From NCBI GenBank assembly GCA_013339895.1, contig JABACO010000014.1, positions 4,811,950-4,875,949 of the forward strand: a stretch of DNA of 64,000 nt. Direction: 5' to 3'. The notes below the pieces were generated by a model. It was not told the DNA's origin. It searched no databases and worked only from the letters and a program-made list of their open reading frames with translations. A program made the translations under genes and the position numbers. Below, piece after piece: positions 1 through 12,608 of this stretch (positions are counted from its first letter, which is position 1; each line of letters starts with the position of its first letter). Source of the DNA: Ephydatia muelleri. Taxonomy: Eukaryota > Porifera > Demospongiae > Spongillida > Spongillidae.

Positions 1-426
1 TGTTAACTGTTTGGATATTATATTTGTGTAGAACTATTTTCTGCTAGAAACAATTGCTTGAGAGCTGGTTTATGCTACATATACTGTACACGGTATACAT
101 CAACACATGCGTATGCAGAAAGTTCCGTTAAGGATGTTCTGGCATCATGTGGATTCAGATGTGAGATGATCCTTTCTTGGTTTAGAGCATGCAGCAGTAG
201 CTCTGTTATCAGCAACCACACATTGTTAATTTGGGGGTGGATTGGTAGGTGCCAGGTGTTTATTTGTTGAAAACAATGTATTCATTGACCACAATGGACT
301 TGGGCTGCACATTTTATGTTTTTAGTGCATATTGTGTTATTGCCAGTACATGTAAGATGCATGTGTGTATATTATGTACCTCCTCCGGCTTGTGATTCAT
401 TATATTTACAATGTGACTCTCACCAG

Positions 427-3400
427 AGTTGCTGTTGCTCGTAGCCAGGATATTCCGTACTTTGGACCAGAGATTGCGGAAGGTGGGATCTATGACAAGA
501 ATGAGTTGTTCAAAGAGTTCTTGTTGGCAAAAGGTGTGTGGGTGTGCTGTATGCATTTCATAGCAGGGTGTGTTTGATGGTGCTGTATGCATTTCATAGC
601 AGGGTGTGTTTGATGGTGCTGTATGCATTTCATAGCAGGGTGTGTTTGATGGTGCTGTATGCATTTCATAGCAGGGTGTCTTTGATGGTGCTGTATGCAT
701 TTCATAGCAGGGTGTCTTTGATGGTGCTGTATGCATTTCATAGCAGGGTGTCTTATTAGTTACATACCTTATCTAATGACTTGTGTAAATAATTCAGTAT
801 GTGCGTGTCGTTTTGTGCCTCAAATGTCATACAGTATACGCATGTGAAGTACGCTAGTGTTAGTGATCCAAGGCAGTCAAGTTTCATTCTTTGATGGGCG
901 CATGCATCCTGTACAACATGTGTGAAACACCTGGGATTGTGTTGTACATGTACAAGTACATGCACTTGTGTGGTTGTATTTCACAACACCATAATTGTGT
1001 GTGTTGTGTGAACTCCTAGTGATCAATGCTTGCAACGCAAGTCTACGCAGTGACAAGTTCTCCCAAATGGCAAAGCGTACAAGAAGGCAGTATTTGCTGG
1101 ACTTGGTGCAGAACTCCTGTTCATCACTGGGTGTGGATCAGATAGGAAATGCTGGAATTGCTGGTGAGATTTCATTCATGAGACACTGTACATGTACATG
1201 TAGTGCATACCTTACCTAATTTGGGTTAAGTCACGTCAGTTCTATCAACTTTTTGCATGACATTGTCCAATCTTGTTCATAACTAACCATCTGATATGTA
1301 TCATGCAGATGTGTTAAAGTGCAAAATTTGAGCTCTGTAACATTTGAACTAGAGCTTGTTAACGTTTTTACCATTTATAGTTGCATTGTGTAAACCAGGG
1401 GGCGTTTCTATTTATAAAGTCTCGAGATATAGTACAAATAACCATGCCAATTTATAGAGTGTCATTGTATGGTGTGTCGTTTATTAAACGTCATTAATAA
1501 TGCTCGTAATAAACTAACCATTAATTGTGCGACGTTGATTAGGTTTTAAAAACTCCCTTAAAAGAACCTCAGACTATGAACGATCAGGAAAAGCAATAGT
1601 TAGGCGGGGACCTTTGCGGGTTACGGAGATATAGGGCCAAATCGGAGATGTTTATGAGCCTAACAAATGTAGACTACCCGCGCAGATCAGATCTAGATCT
1701 ATAAACACTATACGTACATGACAGAATAAAAGATGCCGCACTTAAGATAAGCAAAACCGCTTGTGTAAACGATAAGTGTGTGCAGTGTAAACTATAATTA
1801 ACACTTATTAGGCTCGTAAACATATCCGATTTGGCCCGTAATCCGTAACCCGCAAAGGTCCCCGCCTAACTATTGCTTTTCTTGATTGCTCATAGTCTGA
1901 GGATGGTGGCTATATAAAATTTGGTTCTTTTAAAGGAGTTTTTTTTTTTAAAACCTCGCACACATTAATGGTTAGTTTATTACGAGCATGCTTAAACGAC
2001 ACTCCAAAAACAAGCGTACAATGATACTGTATAAATTGGCATACTATATCTCGATTCTTAAGATCAATAGAAACGCCCCCCTGGTTTACACAATGCAACC
2101 ATAAATGGTAAAAATGTTAACAAGCTCTAGTTCAAATGTGGTTATTGTTACAGAGCTCAAACTTTGCACTTCAACACATCTTCATGATACATACAAGATG
2201 ATTAGTTATGAACAAGATTGGACAATGTCATGCAAAAAGTTGATAGAACTGATGTGACTTTGACCCATTTGCAATAGTGCTGAGTGATCAAATACAAAAA
2301 TAAAATATTTGTCAAAGGTTTTGGTTCAATGTAATTGCTGCATTATTGCATATCTTGCATATAAAATACAAACTGAGATGGGCGTGTGTTCCATCATGCC
2401 CCTCCCCTTGTTGCAGGCTTGATGAGAAGCAGGGGGAAGAAGCGGGATAAGGTTACACAGCCCTTGCATTTGGGCCCTGGAGCAATGGTGTGGAATGTCT
2501 CCATGATTTTCAGAAATGGAGGGGTAAGTTCAACCTTTCCATTCACATGTATGTGCATTGCTTACTTACCCCTTTCTCTTTCTTCACTTCCACCAGCCCC
2601 TGCCTTTCTCAGAAGAGTATGATTTGAGTCTGGACTGCTTGTTGGGCATAGCTCCTGATCTCTTCGTTATCCTTGATGCAGTTTCAAGAGTATGTTGTGA
2701 TCTGCATGCATTTGCAGTACTACTTAGCCTTAATGTATGGTATCATTTTTCAGGATCTGCTGCTTTACATTCCAACTAAAGACTTCACTGGTTGGATACA
2801 CGACAGGACAAGGTAGGTCGACTGGTGATGTATGTGTGTGTGTGTGTGTGGGGGGGGGGGTGTACTGTACCTAGGTCTGTATATTTGTGCAAGTGTGTTT
2901 TGTGGTGCATGTTGTGTGCATTTAAACAAAAATACTACCAAATACAACTGTGTCATAATTTAAGTTAGCAAGTATTTAATGTTCAATTAACTGTTTTCTA
3001 TACAGGTTGAATATCTTCTATGATGACTGCTACTGCCTTAGCCTTGAGAGCCATGATGAGTCAGAAGAGGACATCAAGGAAATAGCAGGCAGACTACACA
3101 CACTGTCACCCTCACTAACTTCAAGCCACGAAGTGAGTTATTCTGAAAATTGAATGATCCAATTAATGCCAACTACATGTATGTACTGTATAATAATAAG
3201 TTTGCTTATTCTTTTTATATAAGTGTATACTGCTCCCCCTGTGTTAGTTAGCGGTGTGATTATGAGGGTAAATGTTATGCTATCATGCATGTGTATACTG
3301 TCCACATGTGCATGTGTATACTGTCCACATGTCTCCTCTGTGCATGTGTGTACTGTCCACATGTCTCCTCTGTGTAAGGCGACTACTAGCAATGATGTCC

Positions 3401-4830
3401 GTTTATATGCATTGTATGCTTGCAGGCAACTCTGGTGACGTTCACTCGTGGTGAGAATGGCATGCTTGGTTTCACTATCAATGAAGCTGGTGTTGTTGTG
3501 AAAGTGGAAGGAATGGCAAAGAATACGGGTCTCACAGTCAATTCCCGTTTACTGCAGGTTTGAGGCATATGGGACAGTGTCCACTCTTGTGGTGTGTTTT
3601 CAAATGTATTTAGTCAAAGCAGAATAGCAAAACATTTATGGGTACACATAATTAGAGCCCTGTGACTCAAAGGATAGTGATTGATGAACTTTTCAGTTCA
3701 CAGTGAAATCAAAGATTGAAAACTACCCACGAGGGTGATTGTGTTGGACACTGTCTCATATACAATTTTTTGTTGTGATATGCAATGTGCATGATAATCA
3801 ATACTGTATACTTTGTGCTAATTGTATATACATTTCACAAATTTGGTACACCCATGAATAAACACACGTAGCTTGTGCGTAATGAGTAGTATGCACATGC
3901 TACAGAGATACAAACATAGTACAGTAGGATGTTATGTTTGTTTCTGCAGTCCTGCACAATTTGCAATACATGTACATCGATTATAGTAATCAACCATGTA
4001 TGTATACATGTATGTGTCATATAGCTCTATAGGGGAGGGGGGACATTCGCACTTTATATACAAGGCAGTGATTATTTAGTTGGACACAGAATTCATGTCA
4101 AGTGTATCCAGGTGGTGTTGGTTGACTGTTGTCCTTCTCCTAAGGTGGAAGACCTGCTTCTTTGCACAACCAACCACTCCAATATTCTTGATTTGCTGCT
4201 GAATAAGATGAAGAGCTCAGTGAAAGCTTTTGTTGTTCCGCCAACTCCACCAAACATACGGTAAGGCTGAAGTGAAGTGCATGGGACTGCTCTTATCTTG
4301 ACCAGTAATGTGTCAATGTATACTGCTAGCACATGGAAGTCAAAAAGGATACTGTACATTAATGAAAAATCATCGGCATTTAGATCATTTGTTCTGCAGC
4401 CATTTTTATACATGTCTTATCACGTACCTACATATACATATATGTACATTGTAGCTAGTTAGAGAATGTTGTGCTGTGTGTATATTGGCAAACATATTAT
4501 TGTTTCATGTGATCTCTAGTCTACCTATCTGTGTATCACAGTGCACTGAGTGTACATTGTGTTGTACAATATACAATATAATGTAAATTCCAAGAGTATC
4601 CGTGGATAATAACTGCATCCATAAGCATACAAAATGTCACACAAATGTATGTGGGTACATGTACATGCAAACAATGATGGTGCACGCAAACACTGCATCT
4701 CCTGAAGTTTCTAAGTGTACTTTTATTTTGTATTAGAGAATTGCTGTACTACCATCCATTGGACTGGGCTTCCATCTGGTCAGTGAGGCCTGCGAGCATC
4801 AATGAAGACGACCAGAGGTATGTACACCAT

Positions 4831-4876
<46 letters not shown>

Positions 4877-7800
4877 TGTGTGTTGTGGCTTTGAGGAATT
4901 TGTACATGCATTTTGATGTGCCCATCTGTTTGCTTGCCTCATATTGGTCTACAGCAAGAAAATGAATGGACTGGCAAGTCCAGAGCCAGGTCAGGAGTAC
5001 AAGAATGCAAACATTAATACAATGCTGGATGTTCAACATCGTGATACACGTTCAAGATCACCTAGAAGTGTTGAGGTATACACATGCAGAAAACACACTA
5101 AATGATGCACGCATTAACAATAAGTTAGCGAGCATCATACATATATGAGACATTTACACATACTGTACATGTAAGTGTACTACTGAAGGTCATGATCATC
5201 AGTAGTAATTATCTCTCAAAATGAATATAGTGGCCATTGCTATAGGGTCAATTCAAGTGTTAGGTGGTTGTGTAAATTTTGTGTGTTATTATAAAAACCT
5301 AAACAAACTTTGAGGTTTGGTTCCACAGCATTGAGATGACCTTCCACATATCCCCAGAACCAAACTTTGCTTATTTGCTCACTATATACAGCACTTCAGT
5401 GAAATTTCATAATAGCCCCTTTATACATAAAACAATATTTATATGCTGCTCTTAAACAGAACAACACAAAAGCTTAACAAACTCACAAAGGTCACAAATA
5501 TTCAGAGGGCCATATTTTGTAAACAAACAACATTTGGTATACAATAATTTGTGAAAGTGCATAGTACTACAAGACAAACAAATATGAGAAGTTATAAGCA
5601 AATCTGAAAACATGATACAAAATCATTGGTTGAATTGACATGGAATGACCCTATAATGCAAGCTGGCATTATACAATAACTTGGGCTCTACCCTTTTTCA
5701 GCGACAGGCAAGTGATGAAGAGCCCCTTTACGACACACTGCGGCCCTCCAACCAGAAGCTGCCTCCACCAAAGGACTATAGTCGTGTGCGCAACATTTCG
5801 AGGGCAACTCGCGAGAGCGTGGTTCAGTTTGCAGACGACCTGATGGAAAAGGGTATGGAGCAATCATGCAGTGCATCACCCGAGCCAGTGGACCACACAA
5901 TCGAGGCATATTCCTCCATGGTACAAATGCAATTTGCGACTTCGAGCAACGTGCCAGACACTAGCAAGCCGTACATGGCGCAGTCCCTTTCGGCGAGAAA
6001 GTCACGTCACGACAGAGCAGAGTCTGAGCCGAGAAATTTTAGCACTGGCACAAAGGCTGACATCCCGCCCACACCTGCTCACGTCAGCACCCTCAGAGGG
6101 CTATTTACACAATCGTCCATGTCAAGCCCAAGGCAGCCCAAGCTGAGCACTGTGTCACACAGCTCGCCTCACAGTCCAGTGGAGAAGAACCCGCCGAGCG
6201 ACAACACTGTGGTAACAAGCAGTGCTGGCTTGCTTCATGGGGATAACAAGGACGAACAGTCTGCACTTGAGGGTACAAACTTGGTGAGGGGGAAAGCCAA
6301 ACTGAGGCCTACGTCCTGGGATTCATCACTCCTATTCCAAAGGGAAGGGACTGGGGACTGGAAGGCTCAGGAGGATGACACTGTTTTTGGTGGAAACAAA
6401 GACTCATTTACGCGAGATTCCAACCTTAGAACACCTGTTAAACGCTCTAACAAGATTAGTACCAGTCGCGGTGATTTGACAGATGACAGAACATTCTTGT
6501 TCGATAAGGATGAGCCACCAATGAGTCCCAGTGTTGATTCTTCATTCGAACCCTCATCAGCTCCTAGAACACCTAGTGACCTGAAGAATGCGATAAAGCC
6601 ACCCTCAAAGCCACTTGTCTCTGTGAAGGAGAGGACGAAGAAGTGGGAGGAGCGTGGAGGTGTGACTGGCAGTAGTACGCAAGCACACTTGGCAACGCTC
6701 CCTCGTCCTATCAAGAAAAGGTCCAGTACGTCGAACATCCCCACTACAGCAACAAGCAATAGCAGTGGCATTCCAGTCAGTGTAAAGTCATCATCTCCTG
6801 TCCCTTGCTTGCAACCAGCTGGGACAACAAAACCCTACCCACCTGCCGAGGCTTCTCTTCCTATTTCAGAGAATAACTCTGTTTTGAATGCTCAAGAGCA
6901 ACAGCACCCATTGGGGACAAAAGAAGAGGGCAGTGGTGAGGAGGCAGTGACACCAAAGAAAGAGACCTCTGTTCCCCTGATACGCACTGTGGGAGATGTG
7001 AGTAGCAGCCATTCAATGAAAAGCTTGTCCATCAGCAAGCTTCGTGGCCAGTCACTTCTTCCGACCAAAACACCCATTCCAGTAAGATAATCATGGAGGT
7101 GTAATACCTCTCTCCATGTATGTACAGTATGTACTAGTTTATGCACACACACATATTATTGCATCTTTTTAAAACTGACCACTCTACACTCAACCCTTAC
7201 AAATAATTTTAAATGCTTGCTTTTTTTTTCTTCAGTTTCTAACTATTCTGTTGCTGGGATAGTTATGTGTGGCTTAACTACAGTGTATGTTTTACAGCTA
7301 TAAAGGAAGTGTCATGTGTTTGTGTATATTGTGTTTGAGTACCAGGTAGTGTGGGACACTTTACATGTACTATATATGTAAGCAAACAAACCATGATGGT
7401 GATGATGTGACGATGGATAGAACAGCATAAGCAAATACTGCCTTAGCGGTCACCTGGATATGGCAACCACCTTCACATTGTGGTATTGACATTGTCGCTG
7501 TATATAGCAATGGCCTCCATAATTGTCTTTTTAGAGAACAGTATGTATTACTGTCATACCGCTTCAGTACCATTCATTACATCTGAGTACATGGACGTAT
7601 GTGTAATAACATCGAGTTTGCGCTATAATATAGCAACTTGTGAAGCTTGGGTGTAGAAGCCTGTAAACCATTCTCCAACTTATTCTAGCCAACACTCCGA
7701 AGTCTGGAGACCTTTTTGGCAGGCTGAGTGTACTACTCTATACGTGTATTTATCAGGCCATTTAATAGAAGTGATCTACACATGTATATACAATACCAAC

Positions 7801-9882
7801 AACATTTTGACAGTTCTGATAAATATATAATATAGTACCATGATATAAATGTACTTGTATATCATTTTATCAGTGCTGTGAATTGTTCAAAATGTTTTGA
7901 TTTTGTGCTTGGATGGTCCTGAGTTAATGCACAATGCAAAAGAAGGAGTTATAATTACCTTCCTCATGCACACAGCTTGCATCACAGCGTAGCCAGTCAT
8001 CACTTCAGCAAACACCTGCTTCTCAAGACACAGAGAGACCAGGTACCAGTCCTTACTAATGTCCTGTTGATTGGTGATTGTAGCAGGATTTTTAATTACA
8101 CTTGTGTGTTCCCAGTAGACCTCCCCTGCATTGCACGTATGTATGTGCATCCGGCTCTGCCACACCCCTTGCATGACATGCACATGTGCATATGTCCCAT
8201 TTGTTTACTTACAATGATATAGTTAACATGGTAAAGCTACATGTACTTAGCATCAAATGCAGGATGAAACACATGCTCAGATCATGTATTTTGTCCCCAT
8301 TCTCCCTCCCTTCAATGGTTCATTGAATATTCACATGTAGATGTAACATTGCTTTCTGCAGTAATTGACTGTAAACTGCATGCTGACAATGCAATGCAAG
8401 TTACTACACAGCATAGAAAGCTAAAGCTCGGCACATAGAGGAGGTAGCATATGCAGAGGCGTTATTGCCCTGGATCAGCGGCAAGGAATGTTATTGTAAA
8501 CCGATAGTGTTAACAACAATTGAAGGCAAAAGATGTTAAATATGGTTGTTTCACAGCATTATCTAGCTGATTTATTACATGTAATTCTTAAAACTAGGCA
8601 AATTATGTAAATATATAATTAAAACCCATGATCAAATATTCAAATAAATGAATGGTACTACTAATGTAAAACTGTTTAATAATTTCCATTATCTAACCTC
8701 AGTGGTAATAACCAACTCGAACTTGAAGTTTAGTTTGGTTAATTTTAATTGCCCAGGAGTAATAATCATTTTAAAGTTTTGTCTTCATTTGTGTAACACC
8801 TGGTACGATACGCAACATATTGCTACATGTAAGTACAGTGAACATGGGACTGTGTATGAATCTCTCCTTTCATGTAAACTGTTAGTTTGTTATTTATACA
8901 TGTAGGTGCATTCAACACACATTCATTGTGCAAGAGGTTGTGCATATGCAAGTATCTATGCATAGTCATCTATTTAAACAGGCAGAAGTAGTACTTCTCG
9001 GCCATCTGGACCAAAGGACACAGACACTACAGAGGACAAGGGCCATCAACAACAGGGGATCACACCTATTACAAGACCTTCGGCCTCCAAGTTGCCTGTG
9101 GCACGCACCAGCGTGTCAAAGCTCGTTCCTGCGATCAAAGACTGCACAGATGACGATGCTGCCAATAGGATCGCCTCCCACATCAGACAACAGTCTGGGG
9201 ACTCTGCGCATAGTAACAACCTTGACGATAAGATTCACTCAGAACAGTACACTGCCGTTGACGAGGCAGCAGAGAAGCATAAAAATGTGGTAGAGTGGAT
9301 ACAGAAAACAGGAGGAGGAGGTGACCTGATTCCACATGATATGCGGCCTGAACCTCCTCCGCCTTTTGCCAGCCCCACATTTACTGATGGAAGTCTCAGT
9401 TTCAGTGGTTTGGTAGGCCATCAACTAACTCACAAATCAGCATGCTAATGTACTCTAAATATCAACTTTGTGTGCATCTTCCATGTGTGTTCTGTGTGAT
9501 GTGTAAAGTGTATGCAATTGTTAATAAAAAATGAGAGAATTTTTATAATACGACAACAGCAGATGTTGCATGTTACCATCTACATACTCACATCAGTATC
9601 ACCAGTCAATAGCAGACAACTTTAGCTACTATGAAATAATGATTGACTTTCCCTTCTTTTTCTCAGAGCGATTGTTCTCATGAGCACGTTGAGACATTAG
9701 TGCAAAGAATAGCTGCACTCCAGGCTAGGCTAGATAAGGTAAGTACTGATACGAGGTAACCCCTACAACACGTTCTCTACTACAACGTCCCACATTCGTG
9801 TATAATCTTTACACAGGAAGTAGAGAACAATGCGGAGTTGAAACAGAAAGCTTTCAAAACTAGAAAAACGTTTGGAGGATAA
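427..9882 (+). CDS. SIPA1L-like: SIPA1/SIPA1L-type RapGAP with PDZ and C-terminal coiled coil (5' partial)
   Basis: GTPase-activating protein for Rap1/Rap2, a cytoplasmic or junctional regulator of adhesion and cytoskeleton in this family. The visible exons are 427-533, 1020-1163, 2417-2523, 2597-2689, 2754-2812, 3006-3132, 3426-3557, 4112-4260, 4737-4817, 4955-5075, 5702-7081, 7976-8042, 8982-9412, 9667-9738 and 9817 onward, joined in phase at GT-AG sites. The first two encode the back half of the RapGAP domain (SRTQD-like SRSQDIPYFGP; KFSQMAKRTRRQYL). Exons at 3.4-4.3 kb encode the PDZ domain (GMLGFTINEAGVVVKVEG). The 1.38-kb exon is a Ser/Thr/Pro-rich linker starting YDTLRP. The end is a leucine-zipper-like helix. 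The catalytic Asn helix lies before the window. The last exon appears frameshifted near 9849: as read it stops at 9880-9882, while an adjacent frame continues the heptads to 9920. Family call is firm; SIPA1 versus SIPA1L is not resolved. Confidence 0.9.
544..759. repeat. 36-bp minisatellite, six copies
   Basis: Six head-to-tail 36-bp units begin at 544, 580, 616, 652, 688 and 724. Each starts GTGCTGTATGCATTTCATAG. The first units share a GTGTGTTTGATG tail and the later ones a GTGTCTTTGATG tail, so the array grew in two steps. It sits in the SIPA1-like intron right after the exon ending at 533. It is open in several frames on both strands, which produces spurious repetitive ORFs that I do not call as genes. 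Confidence 0.97.
1224..2267. repeat. Foldback (long inverted-repeat) element, about 1.04 kb
   Basis: The two halves are near reverse complements. GGGTTAAGTCACGTCAG with the following TCTATCAACTTTTTGCATGA at the left returns in reverse complement at 2210-2267. The GGGGGCGTTTCTAT block near 1400 pairs with ATAGAAACGCCCCC near 2070. The middle contains AGGCGGGGACCTTTGCGGGT (about 1602) and its complement near 1850. No coding capacity is seen. It lies within one SIPA1-like intron. Its ends resemble those of the foldback at 20892-22487, so both belong to one non-autonomous family. Confidence 0.9.
4831..4882. repeat. (TG)n microsatellite
   Basis: A run of TG dinucleotides with one TA interruption lies 14 bp after the donor of the SIPA1-like exon ending at 4817. 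Confidence 0.95.
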
Positions 9883-10019
9883 GGAAGACGCTTCCGCAGA
9901 TGAAAAGGTGGTTCTGATATGACGTCATGTAGAACGTACAGTATACGATCATGCGCAGTACAATTCAAAACATTTATCTCACATTGTCCTAATATCAGTT
10001 GCATTCAAACAATACAATG

Positions 10020-10613
10020 CTAATCTGAATGACTACACGCAGCATTCTCGTATATCATTGCAGTGAATGGCTCTTCGATGCGAATTGCAATAGCGTAGCT
10101 CAGTGTAATGCACAGAGATAGCAGGAATCCAACCAAACTTGCATGCTGCAAGGAGTACCCAAAGTAGATTATGGCTGATCCCCAGTACATAGGATTCTCC
10201 GTCACATTGAACGGGAAACCCGTCACTCGCTCCTTTAGCAGCAGTCCAAAATGGTCTCCCATAAAAGTACCGAAGAATCCGAGCCTCCAAGTACTCGACA
10301 GTACTAGTATGGTGCCTATGGCTACCATTGCTTGGCCAATATACACCATCACAGGACTGGACAGTAGTTGAAGCGGGATGTCATCTGTTCCTACCAGCGA
10401 GTGAAAAAGATTAGTTCTCAAACCGTTCAGAGCAAGGATGAATACCGCCAGTAAAGCAACGCCATTCTTTGGTCCCCCAGCTAGGCGCGATATAAGTCGA
10501 GTCCGGTATTCGAAGCGACTTACAACATTCCAAAAAACAGGGTTCGCCATTACAAATCCACACACTAGCGGGAGTGTTAAATCCATTCCCTCTACTGCTG
10601 CTGTAGACACCAC
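10020..10613 (-). CDS. PEMT: Phosphatidylethanolamine N-methyltransferase
   Basis: ER-membrane enzyme that methylates phosphatidylethanolamine to phosphatidylcholine using S-adenosylmethionine. It is a single uninterrupted 197-residue frame, close to the 199 residues of human PEMT. Several hydrophobic helices are visible (around residues 10-30, 45-65, 85-110 and 155-180). Family signatures include TGFPFNVTENPMYWGS in the middle and the C-terminal IEEPFTAMIYE, which matches the vertebrate EEPFTAEIY end. The start at 10613 is the first Met and puts the first hydrophobic stretch at the N terminus. It is intronless here, unlike the vertebrate gene. Its stop is about 100-140 bp from the end of the convergent SIPA1-like gene, so the two 3' ends are tightly packed. 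Confidence 0.93.
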   Translation of the reverse strand: MVSTAAVEGMDLTLPLVCGFVMANPVFWNVVSRFEYRTRLISRLAGGPKNGVALLAVFILALNGLRTNLFHSLVGTDDIPLQLLSSPVMVYIGQAMVAIGTILVLSSTWRLGFFGTFMGDHFGLLLKERVTGFPFNVTENPMYWGSAIIYFGYSLQHASLVGFLLSLCITLSYAIAIRIEEPFTAMIYENAACSHSD

Positions 10614-10872
10614 GCGTTAACGTGCACGATTTGATAATTAGAGTAGCGGGCAAAGTTATGTCTTATCTGTTGATTACGATCTTTACCCACACACTTACTG
10701 TACACAATACAAACATCGATTCCATTGTTCAGGTATCCGGCGCAGAGACGGAAGCTGTAATAGATCGAACTTTTGGCACCGGGGTTAAACCTCAAACTAC
10801 TGCAGCAACAGAAACCTTATTAGCAGTACACACACTTGATACAAACAATAATAGGTCAATACTATCTCTTTA

Positions 10873-12214
10873 CTATGATGTATGAGAATACAGCTCAACT
10901 GCTTTTTCAACCTCTGTTACTTGAGCAAGTAATTCAGCAAGCTTTTTGCTATCCAGCTCAAAGCGTACAACCTCATTAGGCTGTAAACGTAAGTACGAAT
11001 AATAACCATATTGAACACAAACTGAAATTTACTGACATTTGTGTTCTGGTCAGTCCCTAGCTGCATTTCCACAATGGCTGAAGCTTGGTTCAGTTGCTCT
11101 GTCTCCTTACTCTTTGTCTTAACATCAACTCTCCATGAGATAGCTTTGACTTTGTTATCCCATGTGCTTTGCTCAACTAGACGCTGATGAATCTGATGAC
11201 AAACAAAACACAATACATCGTATGTCAGCGACATCAGTTTTTGACAAATGAACAGCCAGCACATAAAGTACATGCATAATCTAATTATACAGTTATACAT
11301 ATTCAATGAAAAATAATACTTTGGCCCTAAAACAATGTTTTGTGTGACATAAAATACAATACTGATGCAACATTATGACATTGTGTCAGTCATATATGTA
11401 TCTACTCCACAAGTCATCACATAATATATCTCTGTCACAAGTACATAGTTACTCTGACTTAGTATTGGTTTGATAATGCAAGTGAGAGAGAATATTGATT
11501 CCCATACTGGAGGCAATTGATCAACTTAAACTATTGAGCAGCTGCTTAGTATTGTTCTTTTCTTACTATTGGTCACACAACAGAATCATTTGCAGCCTAG
11601 GACAATCCTCTGTTTATGTTTGAACATAATCATCACTTAATGGAACCATAAACATCATCCAACTGTGCAACAACAAGCAATAATGAGTGTGTTACTCACA
11701 AAACTAAATGAAATGATATTCGTAAATACGTAATTTGTACCAACAGTTTCAAGCTTACAAAGTATGTTTTACCTTGGCCTTTTGATTTCTCCAAAATCTT
11801 GTGACAGTTGCCGCTTCTTTTTCACTTATAGCTCCCTATGTCGTCACATTTGTGCAGTTGTACCTTGGCTAAAATTATGTAAACAAAAGACTGGTGCGCT
11901 TACCTGACGTTTCTTCACCTGTGAGGTTAAAAACGCATCTAACTGTGTAAAATCCATGTCGGCTGTCACGAGGTTATTAAGAAGCAGTTGATATCTCTTC
12001 AGTAGTGCGCTGTATTCTAAAAGTAACGTTTAATATCTCTATATCATACGATTACAACCTGTGCAATACTGTACGACTATCACGCACCTTCTTCGGGCAT
12101 TCCATTCAGCACCTCATTTCTGAGAACTTCGTCTGTAATGTCACTTTCGTTGAAGTAAATTCGCTTCGCGAGTCCATTTAGGAAGGCCAGCAACGGTTTA
12201 TCAATGTCGGCCAT
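10873..12214 (-). CDS. COMMD1: COMM domain-containing protein 1
   Basis: COMMD1 is a subunit of the COMMD/CCC complex that works with retriever and WASH in endosomal recycling, and affects copper transport and NF-kB. Five exons join in phase: 12214-12088, 12016-11904, 11835-11773, 11192-11037 and 10980-10873. Together they give 188 residues, against 190 in human COMMD1. The N-terminal helical domain contains TADMDFTQLDAFLTSQ (human SADMDFNQLEAFLTAQ). The C-terminal COMM domain has the diagnostic ISWRVDVKTKSKE (human LSWRVDGKSQSRH) and ends EVVRFELDSKKLAELLAQV. All splice sites are GT-AG. It follows the GH5 gene on the same strand, and PEMT follows it 260 bp further on. The call is firm, including the paralogue. 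Confidence 0.95.
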
Positions 12215-12608
12215 TGTACACGCAGCCACGCCCACAGTTTTGGTTAGCTATAGTTATAAACAGCAGTGGTTAATGTTTTCGAAAGCGCCAGTCCGTGGCT
12301 TCCCACTCGATCAGGAAAGTTTACCAAGACGCTTTCAAATTGGACTTAAACTTGAAAATACGCAATGGCGTGGCATAACTTTGTCCCGTGCAATATAAAT
12401 AATCTTACTCTTATGGACAAATCCTTTCGTTTATTGGACCAAATTTAATTTTATGAGATGCGATATTAAGTTAATAAATGATTAAACAAAGCACGTTGTA
12501 TAGGATACAATGAGACATAAGTACTAACTATATGATACAATACAAAGCGAAGTAGAAACAGCATTATGTAACTTGCAAATTAGTTAAAGTATGTGCCAAA
12601 GAATAAAA
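12215..12608. other. Gap between COMMD1 start and GH5 stop
   Basis: 394 bp with no gene. It must carry the 3' UTR of the GH5 gene and the COMMD1 promoter. A minus-strand AATAAA (read as TTTATT at 12430-12435) lies 174 bp after the GH5 stop and is a plausible poly(A) signal. Confidence 0.5.

Noticed and set aside
314-759. Repetitive ORFs on both strands over the 36-bp minisatellite
   Set aside because: They arise only because the repeat unit length is a multiple of three; no start context, no homology, and they lie in an intron.
544-759. CRISPR array
   Set aside because: The repeats are contiguous without unique spacers and the DNA is animal.
10622-10885. 87-codon plus-strand ORF between PEMT and COMMD1
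   Set aside because: No homology, and it overlaps the last COMMD1 exon and both gene ends; considered chance.
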